This document shows, in pieces, positions 46,035-55,530 of a stretch of DNA of 64,000 bases. A model generated the notes under the pieces. The model saw nothing but the letters and a program-made list of their open reading frames with translations, was not told the DNA's origin and did no database searches. The translations under genes and the position numbers were made by a program. The DNA comes from Chersky-840 sp963764205 (GTDB taxonomy: Bacteria > Actinomycetota > Acidimicrobiia > Acidimicrobiales > UBA8190). Position 1 is the stretch's first letter, and every line of letters begins with the position of its first letter. The DNA lies in the NCBI GenBank assembly GCA_963764205.1, contig CAVXRN010000003.1:216136-280135 (forward strand). The letters are read 5' to 3'.

Positions 46035-47663
46035 TCAGCCCATGGAGCCGTGGAAGGGGACCCCGAAGCTGAAGATGCCGCCGTCGGAGGCCGCCAGCCA
46101 GTAGCCCGACGTGGACGAGGGTGTCATGGACACGATCGGCGCGTGGAGGGCCTCACCGCCCGTCGAGCCCCGGAAGGGGGCGTCGCCGAAGGCGAAGATG
46201 CCGCCGTCCGAGGCGGTGAGCCAGTAGCCGTGGCCGTCGGGCGTCGACGACATGGCGACGACGGGTCGGAAGAGCGAGACCGCACCCATGGAGCCGAGAT
46301 ACGGGGCGTCGCCGAAGGCGAAGATGCCGCCGTCCGAGGCGACCTCCCAGTAGCCGCGGCCGTCGCGGGTCGGCGCCATGCCCACCACCGGCTTGGCCAG
46401 GGGGTGGCCGCCCATCGACCCGTAGAAGCCGGCGTCACCGAAGGCGAAGAGGCCGCCGTCCGCCGCGACCTCCCAGTAGCCGTGGCCGTCGGGCGTCGCG
46501 GCGATGCCGACGACCTTGCGGGCCAGGGAGTGGCCGCCCATCGACCCGTAGAAGCCGGCGTCACCGAAGGCGAAGAGGCCGCCGTCCGCCGCGACCAACC
46601 AGTACCCGAGGCCGTCGGGCGTCGAGGCGATGCCGACGATGGGCGCCGCCAGGTGGGTGCCGCCCATGGATCCGTAGAAGGGCGCGGTCCCGAAGGCGAA
46701 CACGCCACCGTCAGCCGCGGTGAGCCAGTAGCCCTGGCCGTTGGGCATCGAGGCGATGCCGACCGCGGGGGCATTGAGGGGCTTGGACACCGACGCACCG
46801 GGCAGGGTGCCGACCACGGTGCTCCAGCTGAAGTCGAGGGCCTGGGCTCCCGACGTGTCGACGAGGAGCTCCGTCCAGCTCGGGGCGCCCTGGTAGGCGG
46901 TGGCGTCGAAGCCGGTGCCCATGAGACAAGGCGCGCAGTGCAGGGCCATCAAGATGTTGTTGCGGTGCCCCCAGCATCCCGAGGTGTTCCCGGTGACGCA
47001 GTCGAGGTTGTTGGAGCCGAGGCCGTCGTCGTACATCCAGAAGTAGATGGCCTCGAGGGGGTTGCCGACTGCGCCGGCCCAGTTGCCACCCCACGACGAC
47101 CACGGGAAGCCCGCCGGCGCGGAGGGATCCGCGTTCTGGGTGGCGGCGGCCTGCGCGGCCTGGTCCAGTGCGGTGGCCATGCCCGAGAGCGCCGGGAGGC
47201 CCCGCACCGTGCGCTCCAGGTTGGTGGCGGTGAAGAGTTGCTGTTGCGGCGTGAGCGCGGACCAGTCGCCGGGGAGGGTGAGGCCGGGCAGGCCCTCAAG
47301 GTTGCGGGCGTTGTCGATCGCGCCCAGCACGGCGTTCTGGCACGCGGGAGAGTTGTCGTAGGAGTTGCCCGCGCAGCTCGCGAGGAAATTGGGCGAGGGT
47401 GCGATGTTGGTCGTCGGGTCGTTGCCGGGCCCCGTCCCCGAGCCCGACCCGGCGTCGGCGCGCGTGGCGGGGGCCGGGGCCGGCGACACGGGATGCACCG
47501 CGGCACCGAGCGCGGTCACGGCGCGCGGTGCGGGCACGAAGGTCGCCACCACCGCCATCGTCGTCGCCACGACCAGGACGAGCCCGATGCGGGTTCGCCA
47601 GGCACGGAGTCGCCGAGGTGCAGCGTCGACGACGCGATCGGTCTCCGGGGGGGCGGTCCTCAC
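46035..47663 (-). CDS. Secreted CAP/SCP-like protein with six C-terminal repeats
   Basis: A 542-residue protein. A signal anchor lies at about 24-46 (RIGLVLVVATTMAVVATFVP). A Cys-containing linker and a CAP-like domain follow at about 100-270 (LFTATNLERTVRGLPALSGM, WGGNWAGAVGNPLEAIYFWM, CWGHRNNILMALHCAPC). From about residue 292 to the end are six 40-42-residue repeats, each with the core GYWLVAADGG then FAFGDAGFYGSMGG. These look like blades of a beta-propeller. The protein is likely outside the cell; ligand unknown. GTG at 47663 has only a weak ribosome site (AAGG). Confidence 0.85.
   Translation of the reverse strand: MRTAPPETDRVVDAAPRRLRAWRTRIGLVLVVATTMAVVATFVPAPRAVTALGAAVHPVSPAPAPATRADAGSGSGTGPGNDPTTNIAPSPNFLASCAGNSYDNSPACQNAVLGAIDNARNLEGLPGLTLPGDWSALTPQQQLFTATNLERTVRGLPALSGMATALDQAAQAAATQNADPSAPAGFPWSSWGGNWAGAVGNPLEAIYFWMYDDGLGSNNLDCVTGNTSGCWGHRNNILMALHCAPCLMGTGFDATAYQGAPSWTELLVDTSGAQALDFSWSTVVGTLPGASVSKPLNAPAVGIASMPNGQGYWLTAADGGVFAFGTAPFYGSMGGTHLAAPIVGIASTPDGLGYWLVAADGGLFAFGDAGFYGSMGGHSLARKVVGIAATPDGHGYWEVAADGGLFAFGDAGFYGSMGGHPLAKPVVGMAPTRDGRGYWEVASDGGIFAFGDAPYLGSMGAVSLFRPVVAMSSTPDGHGYWLTASDGGIFAFGDAPFRGSTGGEALHAPIVSMTPSSTSGYWLAASDGGIFSFGVPFHGSMG
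46038..46790. repeat. Six coding repeats of about 126 bases
   Basis: They encode the 42-residue propeller-like units of the secreted protein. Units 2 and 3 are the most alike (both FAFGDAGFYGSMGG); the last unit is shortened and ends at the stop. Confidence 0.85.
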
Positions 47664-47901
47664 CCTTGAGGTATCGGAACGCCCCGGAGGGTTATTAACT
47701 CACTCAGCGGGATTTCCCGGATCGTGCCTGGTCGCGGGGGATTTGTCGGGTGCCTGGCGCGGGGCGTTTGGCCCAGAAGGGGGACCTCGCCGGTGGCGCC
47801 GGAGGGGGCTGCGGGGGCCTCCTCGCCGCGGGCGCGACGTCCGGAGCGGCAGATGGGCCCCGGTATTCTGAGCCGCGTCGCGCGCATACCGGGAGCCATC
47901 G

Positions 47902-49287
47902 ATGCCGTTCGAGTTGCAAGAAGTCCTCCGAGCCCGTCGCGGTGAGAACTTCCGGCTCCAGGCGCAGTACATGAACCCGCAGATGGGTCGCGTGCTCAAG
48001 ACGATCGGGTTCGACCATTACTACGAGCGCGGCGAGGGCTGTTACCTCTATGACGCCGATGGTCGGCGGTACCTCGACTTCCTGTCGGGGTTCGGCGTGT
48101 TCGCGCTGGGGCGCGCCCACCCCGGCGTGACCCGGGCCCTGCACGAGGCCCTGGACGCCGATCTGCCCAATCTGGTGCAGATGGACTGTGCGCTGTTGCC
48201 GGGGCTGCTGGCCGAGGCGTTGGTGACGCGGTCACACGCCGGCATCGAACGTGCCTTCTTCACCAACTCGGGGGCCGAGGCCATCGAGTCGGCCATCAAG
48301 TTCGCCCGGGCCCACACCAAACGGGACCGGATCGTCTACTGCGACCACGGCTTCCACGGGCTCACGACCGGGGCGCTCTCGCTCAACGGAGGACACGAGT
48401 TCCGAGACGGGTTCGGCCCACTGCTGCCCACGACGTGCGTGGCGTTCGGCGACATCGACGCGCTGGCCCGCGAGCTGCGCCGAGGCGACGTCGCCGCCTT
48501 CGTGGTCGAGCCGATCCAGGGCAAGGGTGTCAACCTCGCCCCCGAGGAGTACTGGCGCGCCGTCCAGGAACTGTGCCGGCGCCACAAGACGCTCTTCGTG
48601 ATGGACGAGGTCCAAGCCGGGCTCGGTCGCACCGGCAAGTTCTTCTGCCACGAGCACTGGGACCTGCAACCCGACATCGTCACCGTGTCCAAGGCGTTGT
48701 CGGGGGGCTACATCCCCGTCGGGGCGATGTTGTCGTCGGCCAAGGTCTTCGACAGCGTGTTCAGCTCGATGGACCGGGCCGTGGTCCACTCCTCGACGTT
48801 CTCCATGAACCAGCTCGCCATGGTGGCGGGGCTGGCGACGCTCCAGGCATTCGACGACGAGGACATCGTCGACCGCGCCCGGCGGACCGGCGATGCGTTC
48901 ACCAAGGCCCTCGAGCCGCTGGTGGAGCGGCACGAATTCCTGGCCGAGGTCCGGGGCAAGGGGCTCATGATCGGGCTCGTGTTCGACAAGCCCGAGTCCC
49001 GGGCGCTGCGGCGACGGTGGACCGCGCTCGAGGCCATGCGCACGGCGTTGTTCTCACAGCTCGTGGTGGTCCCGCTCTACCACCGCCACGGCATCCTCAC
49101 CCAGGTCGCGGCGGACAACACGAACGTGGTGAAGCTCCTCCCTCCCCTCGTGGCGGGCGAAGAGGAGGTCGAGTACTTCGTGGATGCGCTCGACGACGTG
49201 CTCGGCGCCGCGGCGCGCGGGTCGGGGTTGTTCTGGGAGGTGGGCCGGACGATGGCCAAGGGCGCCCTGCGTCGGTCCCCGGGATGA
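47902..49287 (+). CDS. Class-III aminotransferase (HpnO-like?)
   Basis: A 461-residue PLP aminotransferase. Seen: YLYDADGRRYLDFLSGFGVF, FFTNSGAEAIESAIKFARAH, YCDHGFHGLTTGALSLNGG, FVVEPIQGKGVNLAPEEYW, LFVMDEVQAGLGRTGKFF and SKALSGGYIPVGAML with the PLP lysine. ATG at 47902 follows CGGGAG. Its stop overlaps the start of an HpnA-like gene. HpnO and HpnA both act in hopanoid side-chain modification, so aminobacteriohopanetriol formation is a reasonable guess; ornithine- or putrescine-type activity cannot be excluded. Confidence 0.85.
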   Translation: MPFELQEVLRARRGENFRLQAQYMNPQMGRVLKTIGFDHYYERGEGCYLYDADGRRYLDFLSGFGVFALGRAHPGVTRALHEALDADLPNLVQMDCALLPGLLAEALVTRSHAGIERAFFTNSGAEAIESAIKFARAHTKRDRIVYCDHGFHGLTTGALSLNGGHEFRDGFGPLLPTTCVAFGDIDALARELRRGDVAAFVVEPIQGKGVNLAPEEYWRAVQELCRRHKTLFVMDEVQAGLGRTGKFFCHEHWDLQPDIVTVSKALSGGYIPVGAMLSSAKVFDSVFSSMDRAVVHSSTFSMNQLAMVAGLATLQAFDDEDIVDRARRTGDAFTKALEPLVERHEFLAEVRGKGLMIGLVFDKPESRALRRRWTALEAMRTALFSQLVVVPLYHRHGILTQVAADNTNVVKLLPPLVAGEEEVEYFVDALDDVLGAAARGSGLFWEVGRTMAKGALRRSPG

Positions 49288-50376
49288 GCCCGGGGACCGA
49301 CGACGACGGGCGACGCGACCTGGCGCTGGTCCTGGGACCGGGCGACCGGGTCGCGGTCACCGGCGCCAGCGGCTTCATCGGCTCGGCCGTGCTCCGGGTC
49401 CTGCTCGGGCGCGACGTGGCGGCCGTGGCGCTGGTGGAGCCCGGGGCCGACCGGACGAACCTCGAGGGGCTCGACGTCGAGCAGGTCCAGGTCGACGTGC
49501 GCGACGCCGAGGGGATGGGCCGGGCCCTGCGCGGCGCGCGGGCGGTGTTCCACGTCGCCGCGCTCTACCGGTTCTGGGCCCGCGACAACCGCCAGTTCTA
49601 CGACGTCAACGTGGGTGGGACGTTGCACGTGCTGGACGCGGTGCGATCGGCCGGCGTCGAGCGCATGGTCTACACGAGCACGGTCGGCACCCTCGGCCTC
49701 GACGGCGCGCACCGCAGCGCGGCGGACGAGCGCAACTATCCCGACGTGAGCCACCTCTTCGGGTCCTACAAGCGGTCCAAGTACGTGGCCGAGCACGAGG
49801 TGCTCCGGGCCGCGGCCCAGGGTGTGCCGGTGACGATCGTCATGCCGACGTTCCCGCTCGGGCCGCGCGACCGGGTGCCGACCCCGACCGGGCGCCTCGT
49901 CCTCGACTATCTCAACGGCAGGGTCCCGGGGTACGTCGACACCACGCTGAACGTCGCCCACGTCGACGACGTGGCGGCGGGGCACGTGCTCGCTCTGGAG
50001 CGAGGTGACATCGGGCGCAGCTACATCCTGGGGGGCGAGAACTATTCGCTGCAGCACCTGCTCGGAGATCCTCGCCGCCTGCACCGGTCTTCCCCGGGCC
50101 AGGCTGCACGTCCCCCGGTCGCTGTCACTCGGTGTGGCCCATGTCTCGGAGCTCGTCGAGGGACGCCTGCTGCGGCGCCATCCCTCGGTCCCACTCGAAG
50201 CGGCCCGGATGTCGACGACGCGGATGGCGTTCGACGACTCCCGGGCCCGCAAGGAGCTCGGCTACGCGCCGCGACCGGCCGAGGAGGCCGTGGCCGACTC
50301 GGCCCGGTGGTTCGTCGACAACGGCTACGTCAAAGAGGCCCGACGCGCCCGGATCACGTTCCGGCCCGGCCCCTGA
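49284..50376 (+). CDS. NAD-dependent epimerase, HpnA-like (one frameshift)
   Basis: An extended SDR enzyme. The NAD site is VAVTGASGFIGSAVLRVLLG. Then FHVAALYRFWARDNRQFYDV, NVGGTLHVLDAVRSAGVERM and VYTSTVGTLGL; the catalytic YxxxK is YKRSKYVAEH. TPTGRLVLDYLNGRVPGYVD and NVAHVDDVAAGHVLALERGD are typical of hopanoid-associated sugar epimerase HpnA. A shift near 50075 leads to the C-terminal part VPRSLSLGVAHVSELVEGRL and ARKELGYAPRPAEEAVADSA. The span is one base over whole codons. ATG at 49284 overlaps the previous stop (ATGA). Confidence 0.85.
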
Positions 50377-50450
50377 GCGCGCCGGTCGGGTGTGCGAACG
50401 CGCACCTGGCGGCCCTGACGCCCGCCCTCTTCGCCGCCCAGGCCGGACTG

Positions 50451-50456
50451 TAGATT
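50451..50456 (+). promoter_or_regulatory. -10-like TAGATT, six bases before GTG 50463
   Basis: Fits a leaderless transcript of the LCP gene. Confidence 0.4.
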
Positions 50457-50462
50457 CAGCCC

Positions 50463-52214
50463 GTGTCCGACGAGCCGGCCGGCGACCCCGGGGCGAGCCA
50501 TGCCCCGGAGCCCGACGGCGGCGAGCCGGCCGAAGCGCCGCTGTCCCGTCGAGGGCGCCGAGAAGCACGCCGAGCCGTGTCGTCGCGCCGACGCCGGCGA
50601 CGGGTCATCATCGCGGTGTCGAGCATCGTGGGCCTGGTCCTGCTCATCGCCGCGGCGGGGGCCGCGTTCCTCTGGTACGAGAACAACCGGATCCACCGGG
50701 TGCACGTCGAGCACCTGGCCCAGGTCCAGGCCACCGGGGCCGAGCGCGACGTCCAGAACATCCTCCTGATCGGGTCGACGACGCGGTGCGGGCTCAAGCA
50801 ACAGAGCACCGCGTTCGGGTTGTGTGATGAAGGCGTGACCGGCGTCAACAGCGACGTGGTGATGATCCTCCACCTCGACCCCGACCACCACAAAGCCGCC
50901 ATCTTGTCGATCCCGCGCGACACGTTCGTCCCCAACGCCCGCGCCGACGGGGTGAACAAGATCGACGCCGCCCTCGGTGATCCGAGCGGGCCCAGCCAGC
51001 TCATCGCGGCGATCACCGAGGATTTCGGCATCCCCATCCAGCACTACGTCGAGTTGAACTTCGACAGCTTCCAAGGCGTTGTCAGCGCCCTCGGTGGCGT
51101 GAAGATGTACTTCCCCATGCCCGTCTACGACAAGCAGTCGTCGCTCAACGAGCCCAAGGCGGGCTGCGTCTCGCTCAACGGGTTCGAGACCTTGGCCGTG
51201 GTCCGCGCCCGACACCTCCAGTACCAGCCACGCGACGATGCCGGGCTCGCGTCCTACGACTGGCCCTATGACCCCCAGAGCGACCTCAGCCGGATCCGCC
51301 GGGACCACGAGTTCCTGCGAGTGCTGGGCTCGGCGGTCGCCAAGCGCGGTCTGGACAACTTCGTCACCGACTCGGAGCTGATCGACTCGTTGGCGGGGAA
51401 CCTGGAGGTCGACACCGGCTTCTCGGCCTCGTCGATGGCGCACCTCGTCCTCGAGTTCCACCACCTGAGCCCCTTCGCCACACCGCAGTACACGCTGCCC
51501 ATCGTCGAGGACGGGCAGGGCTACTACTACCGCGGCGGGGGGTACGGGGATGTCGTCTTCCCTGTGCAGCCCCAGGACAGCAAAGTGGTCGCCCAGTTCC
51601 TGGGCACGACCCCCACGCAGAACGCGTCGGGTCGCGCCCTCCCGCCACCCTCGTCGTTCACCGTCGCGGTCGAGAACGGCTCAGGGACCTACGACGGCGG
51701 ATCGCAGACCGCCAAAGCGCTCGAGGCACTGGGGTACGACGTCACGTCGGTGACCGACACCGAGGCGAGCGCGTCGACGACCGAGACCGCCGTGCTCTAC
51801 GCCAGTCCCCAGCAGCAGGACGACGCCCTTCGACTCCAGTCCGATCTGTCGGGGCTGTCGGTCCTCGGCTATGACCCCGGGATGATCGAGAGCGGCTCCC
51901 AAGAACGTGGCACCAGCTCGAGCGCGACGACGAGCACGATCGATGTCGGCTCCACGCTCTCGTCGAAGGACGGCGCCGATGTCGTGCTCGTGACCGGATC
52001 GAATTTCGCCGTCAACGCTCCCCCGAGCACGTCCTCGCCCGGGGTGACGACCTCGACGTCGACCACGACGTCGGGTTCCGTCTCGACCACGACGACCACC
52101 ACCTCGGGCCCGCTGGCCGGCAACTCGAACCTGGCGGCACCGTCGAGCTCAACCGAGGCCTTGCAACCCTGGGACCCCCGTTCGTGTACGGCGTCGGGCG
52201 GCGAGGGACCTTGA
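50463..52214 (+). CDS. LytR-CpsA-Psr (LCP) family protein with LytR_C domain
   Basis: A 583-residue membrane-anchored protein. An Arg-rich cytoplasmic start is followed by one helix (VIIAVSSIVGLVLLIAAAGA). The LCP domain at about 95-300 has NILLIGSTTRC, NSDVVMILHLDPDHHKAAIL, SIPRDTFVPNARADGVNKID, and RARHLQYQPRDDA with SDLSRIRRDHEFLR, the conserved Arg/Asp set. A LytR_C domain follows (FTVAVENGSGTYDGGSQTAK). The tail is Ser/Thr rich. LCP enzymes move polyprenyl-linked glycopolymers onto peptidoglycan. The gene is intact and lies just before the tRNA. Confidence 0.92.
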   Translation: MSDEPAGDPGASHAPEPDGGEPAEAPLSRRGRREARRAVSSRRRRRRVIIAVSSIVGLVLLIAAAGAAFLWYENNRIHRVHVEHLAQVQATGAERDVQNILLIGSTTRCGLKQQSTAFGLCDEGVTGVNSDVVMILHLDPDHHKAAILSIPRDTFVPNARADGVNKIDAALGDPSGPSQLIAAITEDFGIPIQHYVELNFDSFQGVVSALGGVKMYFPMPVYDKQSSLNEPKAGCVSLNGFETLAVVRARHLQYQPRDDAGLASYDWPYDPQSDLSRIRRDHEFLRVLGSAVAKRGLDNFVTDSELIDSLAGNLEVDTGFSASSMAHLVLEFHHLSPFATPQYTLPIVEDGQGYYYRGGGYGDVVFPVQPQDSKVVAQFLGTTPTQNASGRALPPPSSFTVAVENGSGTYDGGSQTAKALEALGYDVTSVTDTEASASTTETAVLYASPQQQDDALRLQSDLSGLSVLGYDPGMIESGSQERGTSSSATTSTIDVGSTLSSKDGADVVLVTGSNFAVNAPPSTSSPGVTTSTSTTTSGSVSTTTTTTSGPLAGNSNLAAPSSSTEALQPWDPRSCTASGGEGP

Positions 52215-52260
52215 GATCGCTCCTGCAGGGGTTCTCGGGTCTGCGAAGATCTCCCCAGGC

Positions 52261-52336
52261 GGGCCGCTAGCTCATCGGGTAGAGCAGGGGACTTTTAATC
52301 CCAAGGTGCCGGGTTCGAGCCCCGGGCGGCCCACCA
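52261..52336 (+). tRNA. tRNA-Lys (TTT)
   Basis: A full cloverleaf: acceptor GGGCCGC/GCGGCCC, D-arm GCTC/GAGC, anticodon stem with loop CTTTTAA (anticodon TTT), T-arm CCGGG TTCGAGC CCCGG, and an encoded CCA at 52334-52336. The outermost anticodon-stem pair is G-A. Its 3' 39 bases recur at 59279-59316. Confidence 0.97.
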
Positions 52337-52339
52337 TCT
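52301..52339 (+). repeat. attL-like direct repeat (tRNA-Lys 3' end)
   Basis: ccaaggtgccgggttcgagc begins here and runs through the tRNA end to ccaccatct. It is repeated at 59279 with a single missing G. Confidence 0.8.
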
Positions 52340-53440
52340 TGACCTGGTGGTTAACCCGTCTCCGTCGGTCTAAACCAGGTCACGCACCATCGTCCTGCAA
52401 CCTCCTGCAAACGCGCCACCGAGACGGCGTTCGAGCACTGCGGCCGGGGCCGAGATTGGCAAGCCACCGACCGATGAATCGTGGCACCGACGCGAGATGT
52501 CGCTTCGATCGCCCGAAGGACACCGCTTCATGCTTGGCGAAGCGATCTGACTTCACCTGGTAGGTACCGCTACCGAATACAGAGCTGGTGATCTGAGCCA
52601 CCGGTACGTCATGATGCCGAGCGCCCCAAGGATTGCACTGGCGATTCGGCATAGGGCGGGCTGTACTCGGCGATATCGGATCGGTGCCGACGGCGGTCCC
52701 GCGCCGCGTCGGGGGTGAGAATACCGGTGGTGAGGTTCGCGATGGAGCTGCACGATATCGACGACGGGCACGGTGAAGCGCCCGATGGAAGGACAACCGA
52801 GAGGGAGGTCCTTCCGTCCATCACGCCGATCGTCCGCCCCACCGCCCTTGTTCGACGAGACCCGTCTTGCCGTAGCTGGCTCGTGGCCCGTACTCCGGAC
52901 CGGCCCGGAACACATGGACCGCCATGCGAGCTACATCGTGAGCGATACCGGACGCGGGACCAGACCATCTTTTCCTGAGGTAGCGTTTGCCGATTGGCGG
53001 GAAGTGCGAGTCGTGAGCAAAGACGAACTGCACCATCCTCGGCGGCGGGAGACCAAGATGGTCGATGGCGGATTCCGTGCGGTGACCTGGCGCGCCCGAT
53101 GATGCGTCGGTCGGTTCGACGCCAGCGAACGATCAGTCGTAGAGGATCGCGTGCGTGGCTCTCCGCATTCATGCTCATCATTGGACCCCTGAACCTGTTC
53201 TTCGGTTACACCCCTCATGGGTTGCACACATTCTCGACAGGTTGAGTGTGTCGTTTCGGTCGAGTCCACCCGAGGCTGGTAGAAGCGAAGAGATTGAAGG
53301 AAACCGAAGTGGATCATCACACGCTCATGCAGCATTCGCGCTTGTTGACAAATGCAGACGAATGAAACGTGGCGATTGGGGTATGTAGTTGGTACTCGGA
53401 TGGGTTACCCCGACGTGATCCACCGAGGTGGGGGCTAGGT

Positions 53441-53462
53441 GCCGGGACCTCCCAGTCCCGGC
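53441..53462. repeat. Eight-base-pair perfect hairpin
   Basis: gccgggac, loop ctccca, gtcccggc. Strong GC stem in non-coding island DNA; there is no T-tract. Confidence 0.6.
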
Positions 53463-54098
53463 CCCCGATGTCACGATCAAGGTGCCCGACACCGTTGTGT
53501 CTAGAGGTGTTTTCCCTCGTCGTGAGTCAGGGCACCACCTCGGAGTAAGCAGATGCGGCGTTCACGCTAGAGATCTCTTTGGCGTCGCCGTAGACCGACT
53601 GGGACGGGCGCATCAAAATCGCAATACAGGCATCCCTCGCCGCCGAGTGCGATGCTGCATCTTACGAAGGATGAATGGAGACTGAACCACATCCCCCTGG
53701 GCAAGTCTCTTGGACATTGATTATGCGTGCAGGAGACAGACTGGTCTCTGTGGACCACGACAGTCCCTGGGCAATCCCATACGGAAGTCTTTCGCATCGT
53801 TCCCCCTACTTCCGAGCCGCGTCAACACGGGGATCGGAGTCCACATTCCCCCACAAGCCAAGCTCTCACCGAAGGCCATCGGTCCGATAGGGCCGGAAGG
53901 CACACACAACCCCGCTGGCGAGTCCTCACATCCGCAAGTGATGTGCGTGCGACGCGCAACACGTTCTCGTCCTGACGCGGCGTAACGCGAGACTGCGTGA
54001 GGTAGCGCCCACTATGTGCCGTATCCCCTCATTGCTGAGTACGCTGTGCCGTAAGCCTCTATTGGTCTCAACGACTACCTGGCACAGTTGAAGTGTCC

Positions 54099-54140
54099 TA
54101 CCCCCGATGGGGTGGACTGGGGAGCCACCCCGTCGGGGTA
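54099..54140. repeat. Long imperfect inverted repeat
   Basis: tacccccgatggggtgg at 54099-54115 and ccaccccgtcggggta at 54125-54140 pair over 16 positions with one bulge and a nine-base loop. It lies 140 bases before the zinc-ligand mini-gene at 54280. Confidence 0.65.
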
Positions 54141-54279
54141 AGGCAGTTCCTGTGGCAAGTAGCGATGTGGTCGGAATCTCCAACCTTTCGTTTGTCCCGA
54201 CTTCCTCGCTCAGCGTCGAGCCAGTATTGGTCTTCGGACCTTCACTTCCACGACGTTGGGACGTTAGAAGGTGAAGTAG

Positions 54280-54483
54280 ATGGAAGTTCGCACGGAGAAT
54301 GGCATCACTGTCAGCGTAAGGGCGCTCGACGACCACAACCGGCCTCCACGGAGGTTCCCACCGGGACGCGTGTGCGCCGAATACGGCTGCGACACGCTCC
54401 TCTCCATTTACAACGAAGGCAACTACTGCTCAAAGCACAACCTGAGCGTGAAGCCGAGCCCGCGAGGGAGGAGGCGCAGGTGA
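54280..54483 (+). CDS. Small zinc-ribbon-like protein
   Basis: A 67-residue basic protein. It has a C-x4-C-x11-C-x2-H pattern in CAEYGCDTLLSIYNEGNYCS plus KH, like the compact zinc sites of many small actinobacterial and phage proteins of unknown role. The ends are rich in Arg and Lys (PRGRRRR), so nucleic-acid binding is possible. ATG at 54280 has AGAAGG about ten bases upstream. It is the first of four small plus-strand genes in the island. Confidence 0.65.
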   Translation: MEVRTENGITVSVRALDDHNRPPRRFPPGRVCAEYGCDTLLSIYNEGNYCSKHNLSVKPSPRGRRRR

Positions 54484-54998
54484 ACTAAGGGGCCTCGACC
54501 CATCGTGCGTCGCGCTTGCAGCGGGGGGTGTTCGTGGGACGATATTCACGGAACTACGGCTGAGACCTTAAGGGTCCTGCCAGCGACACCGCTGCCCCAG
54601 ACCCCGGCGGCACCCGATCCGAGCACTATGCGCGGACGGTGGTCATGAGGAAGTGGGCAGTGAGAATGTGTAGCACATCGGCGGATCAGCCCCCTCCTTC
54701 CCTCCCACTGCCCAGACAACGTCGTCCGCAGCAATCTCCCGGTCGCATCGCAAGAGCGAGCCGTGACCGACACTTCTCCGGTTCCTTTCCGCACGCGATT
54801 GACCGCGCCTTGCCCCCCGCAGCGGCATCGGTCTCGGTGCGGAGAGGAACCGGACCTTCTTGGTTTGGCACAGCCCAAATGCATCTCCGATAGACGACGA
54901 TCTGTTTGCTCTTTGGCGATCAGCGCGCTCTTCCTCGGCGACGCGTACCTGAGGAGCGATGTCCCAGGGTTGGTTCTGGATGTCAAGGTTGGTGAACG
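54484..54998. other. Intergenic island DNA, no gene recognised
   Basis: About 515 bases. It contains a separated inverted repeat (tgggcagtg near 54655, cactgccca near 54707). Overlapping frames on both strands are not convincing. Confidence 0.45.
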
Positions 54999-55148
54999 AT
55001 GGAACTGAATGTGACAAGCGACGGCTTTCACATCCAAAATGACGCGGGTCAGAGCTTGGCCGGGTTCGAGGCCGACCGCATCGCCCTTCGTCGAGTCTTT
55101 GAGAACGATCGCGGTGCGTTGCTCGCCGAGCAGCGGTGGGACCGATAA
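54999..55148 (+). CDS. Small hypothetical protein, 49 residues
   Basis: ATG at 54999, TAA at 55146-55148, AAGG about ten bases upstream. The product starts MELNVTSDGFHIQNDAGQSL and ends VFENDRGALLAEQRWDR; balanced composition, soluble, with a pattern of alternating hydrophobic residues that looks like real coding. No family recognised. Confidence 0.5.
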   Translation: MELNVTSDGFHIQNDAGQSLAGFEADRIALRRVFENDRGALLAEQRWDR

Positions 55149-55207
55149 AACCAATACCCCACAGGACTATGCGGCCCTCCCCCTATTGGTCAGGGCCACG
55201 GTCAAGG

Positions 55208-55420
55208 ATGGGGTCTGGCACGCGCCCGCCGTCCCCCGTCACCGCGACTGTTCAGGAGGCCGCTGCCGCCATCAAGAACCTCCTGAACGCCATCGAGGCG
55301 GGGGGGTTGGACGTCTCCACCCCCAAGGACATCGCCCCCCTTCGACGACTCCAAGGGACGCTGGCGGGCTGGGAAGAGGTGCTCGGAAAGGGGTCCGGGG
55401 AGGACCGCCACATCGAGTGA
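55208..55420 (+). CDS. Small hypothetical protein, about 70 residues
   Basis: The C-terminal 50 residues look coding: ATVQEAAAAIKNLLNAIEAG then STPKDIAPLRRLQGTLAGWE, predicted helical. The start is uncertain (ATG at 55208 or 55172); neither has a good ribosome site. It lies between two other small ORFs in the same direction. Function unknown. Confidence 0.45.
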   Translation: MGSGTRPPSPVTATVQEAAAAIKNLLNAIEAGGLDVSTPKDIAPLRRLQGTLAGWEEVLGKGSGEDRHIE

Positions 55421-55530
55421 CCGTTCACGAATAGGTCAGCGTCCACGAAACGACCCAAGAATGCCATTTGAGTTTCACCAGTGACCCTTACCACCTCGTT
55501 CGTCGAGCGACTTTCACAAGGGAGGAGTCC

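Larger units (their letters stand above)
52340..54279. other. Gene-poor left part of the island
   Basis: About 1.9 kb. Several frames of 60-190 codons exist on both strands but show no recognisable domain, no strong ribosome site and no coherent composition; I do not call a gene. It may hold decayed integration genes. Two hairpins are listed separately. Confidence 0.5.

Noticed and set aside
53098..53245. 48-residue membrane mini-protein
   Set aside because: There is a hydrophobic stretch but no ribosome site, and the rest is Arg-rich; not enough to call a gene.
54652..54716. IS or MITE end (tgggcagtg/cactgccca)
   Set aside because: Only nine bases per arm, no target duplication and no transposase nearby.
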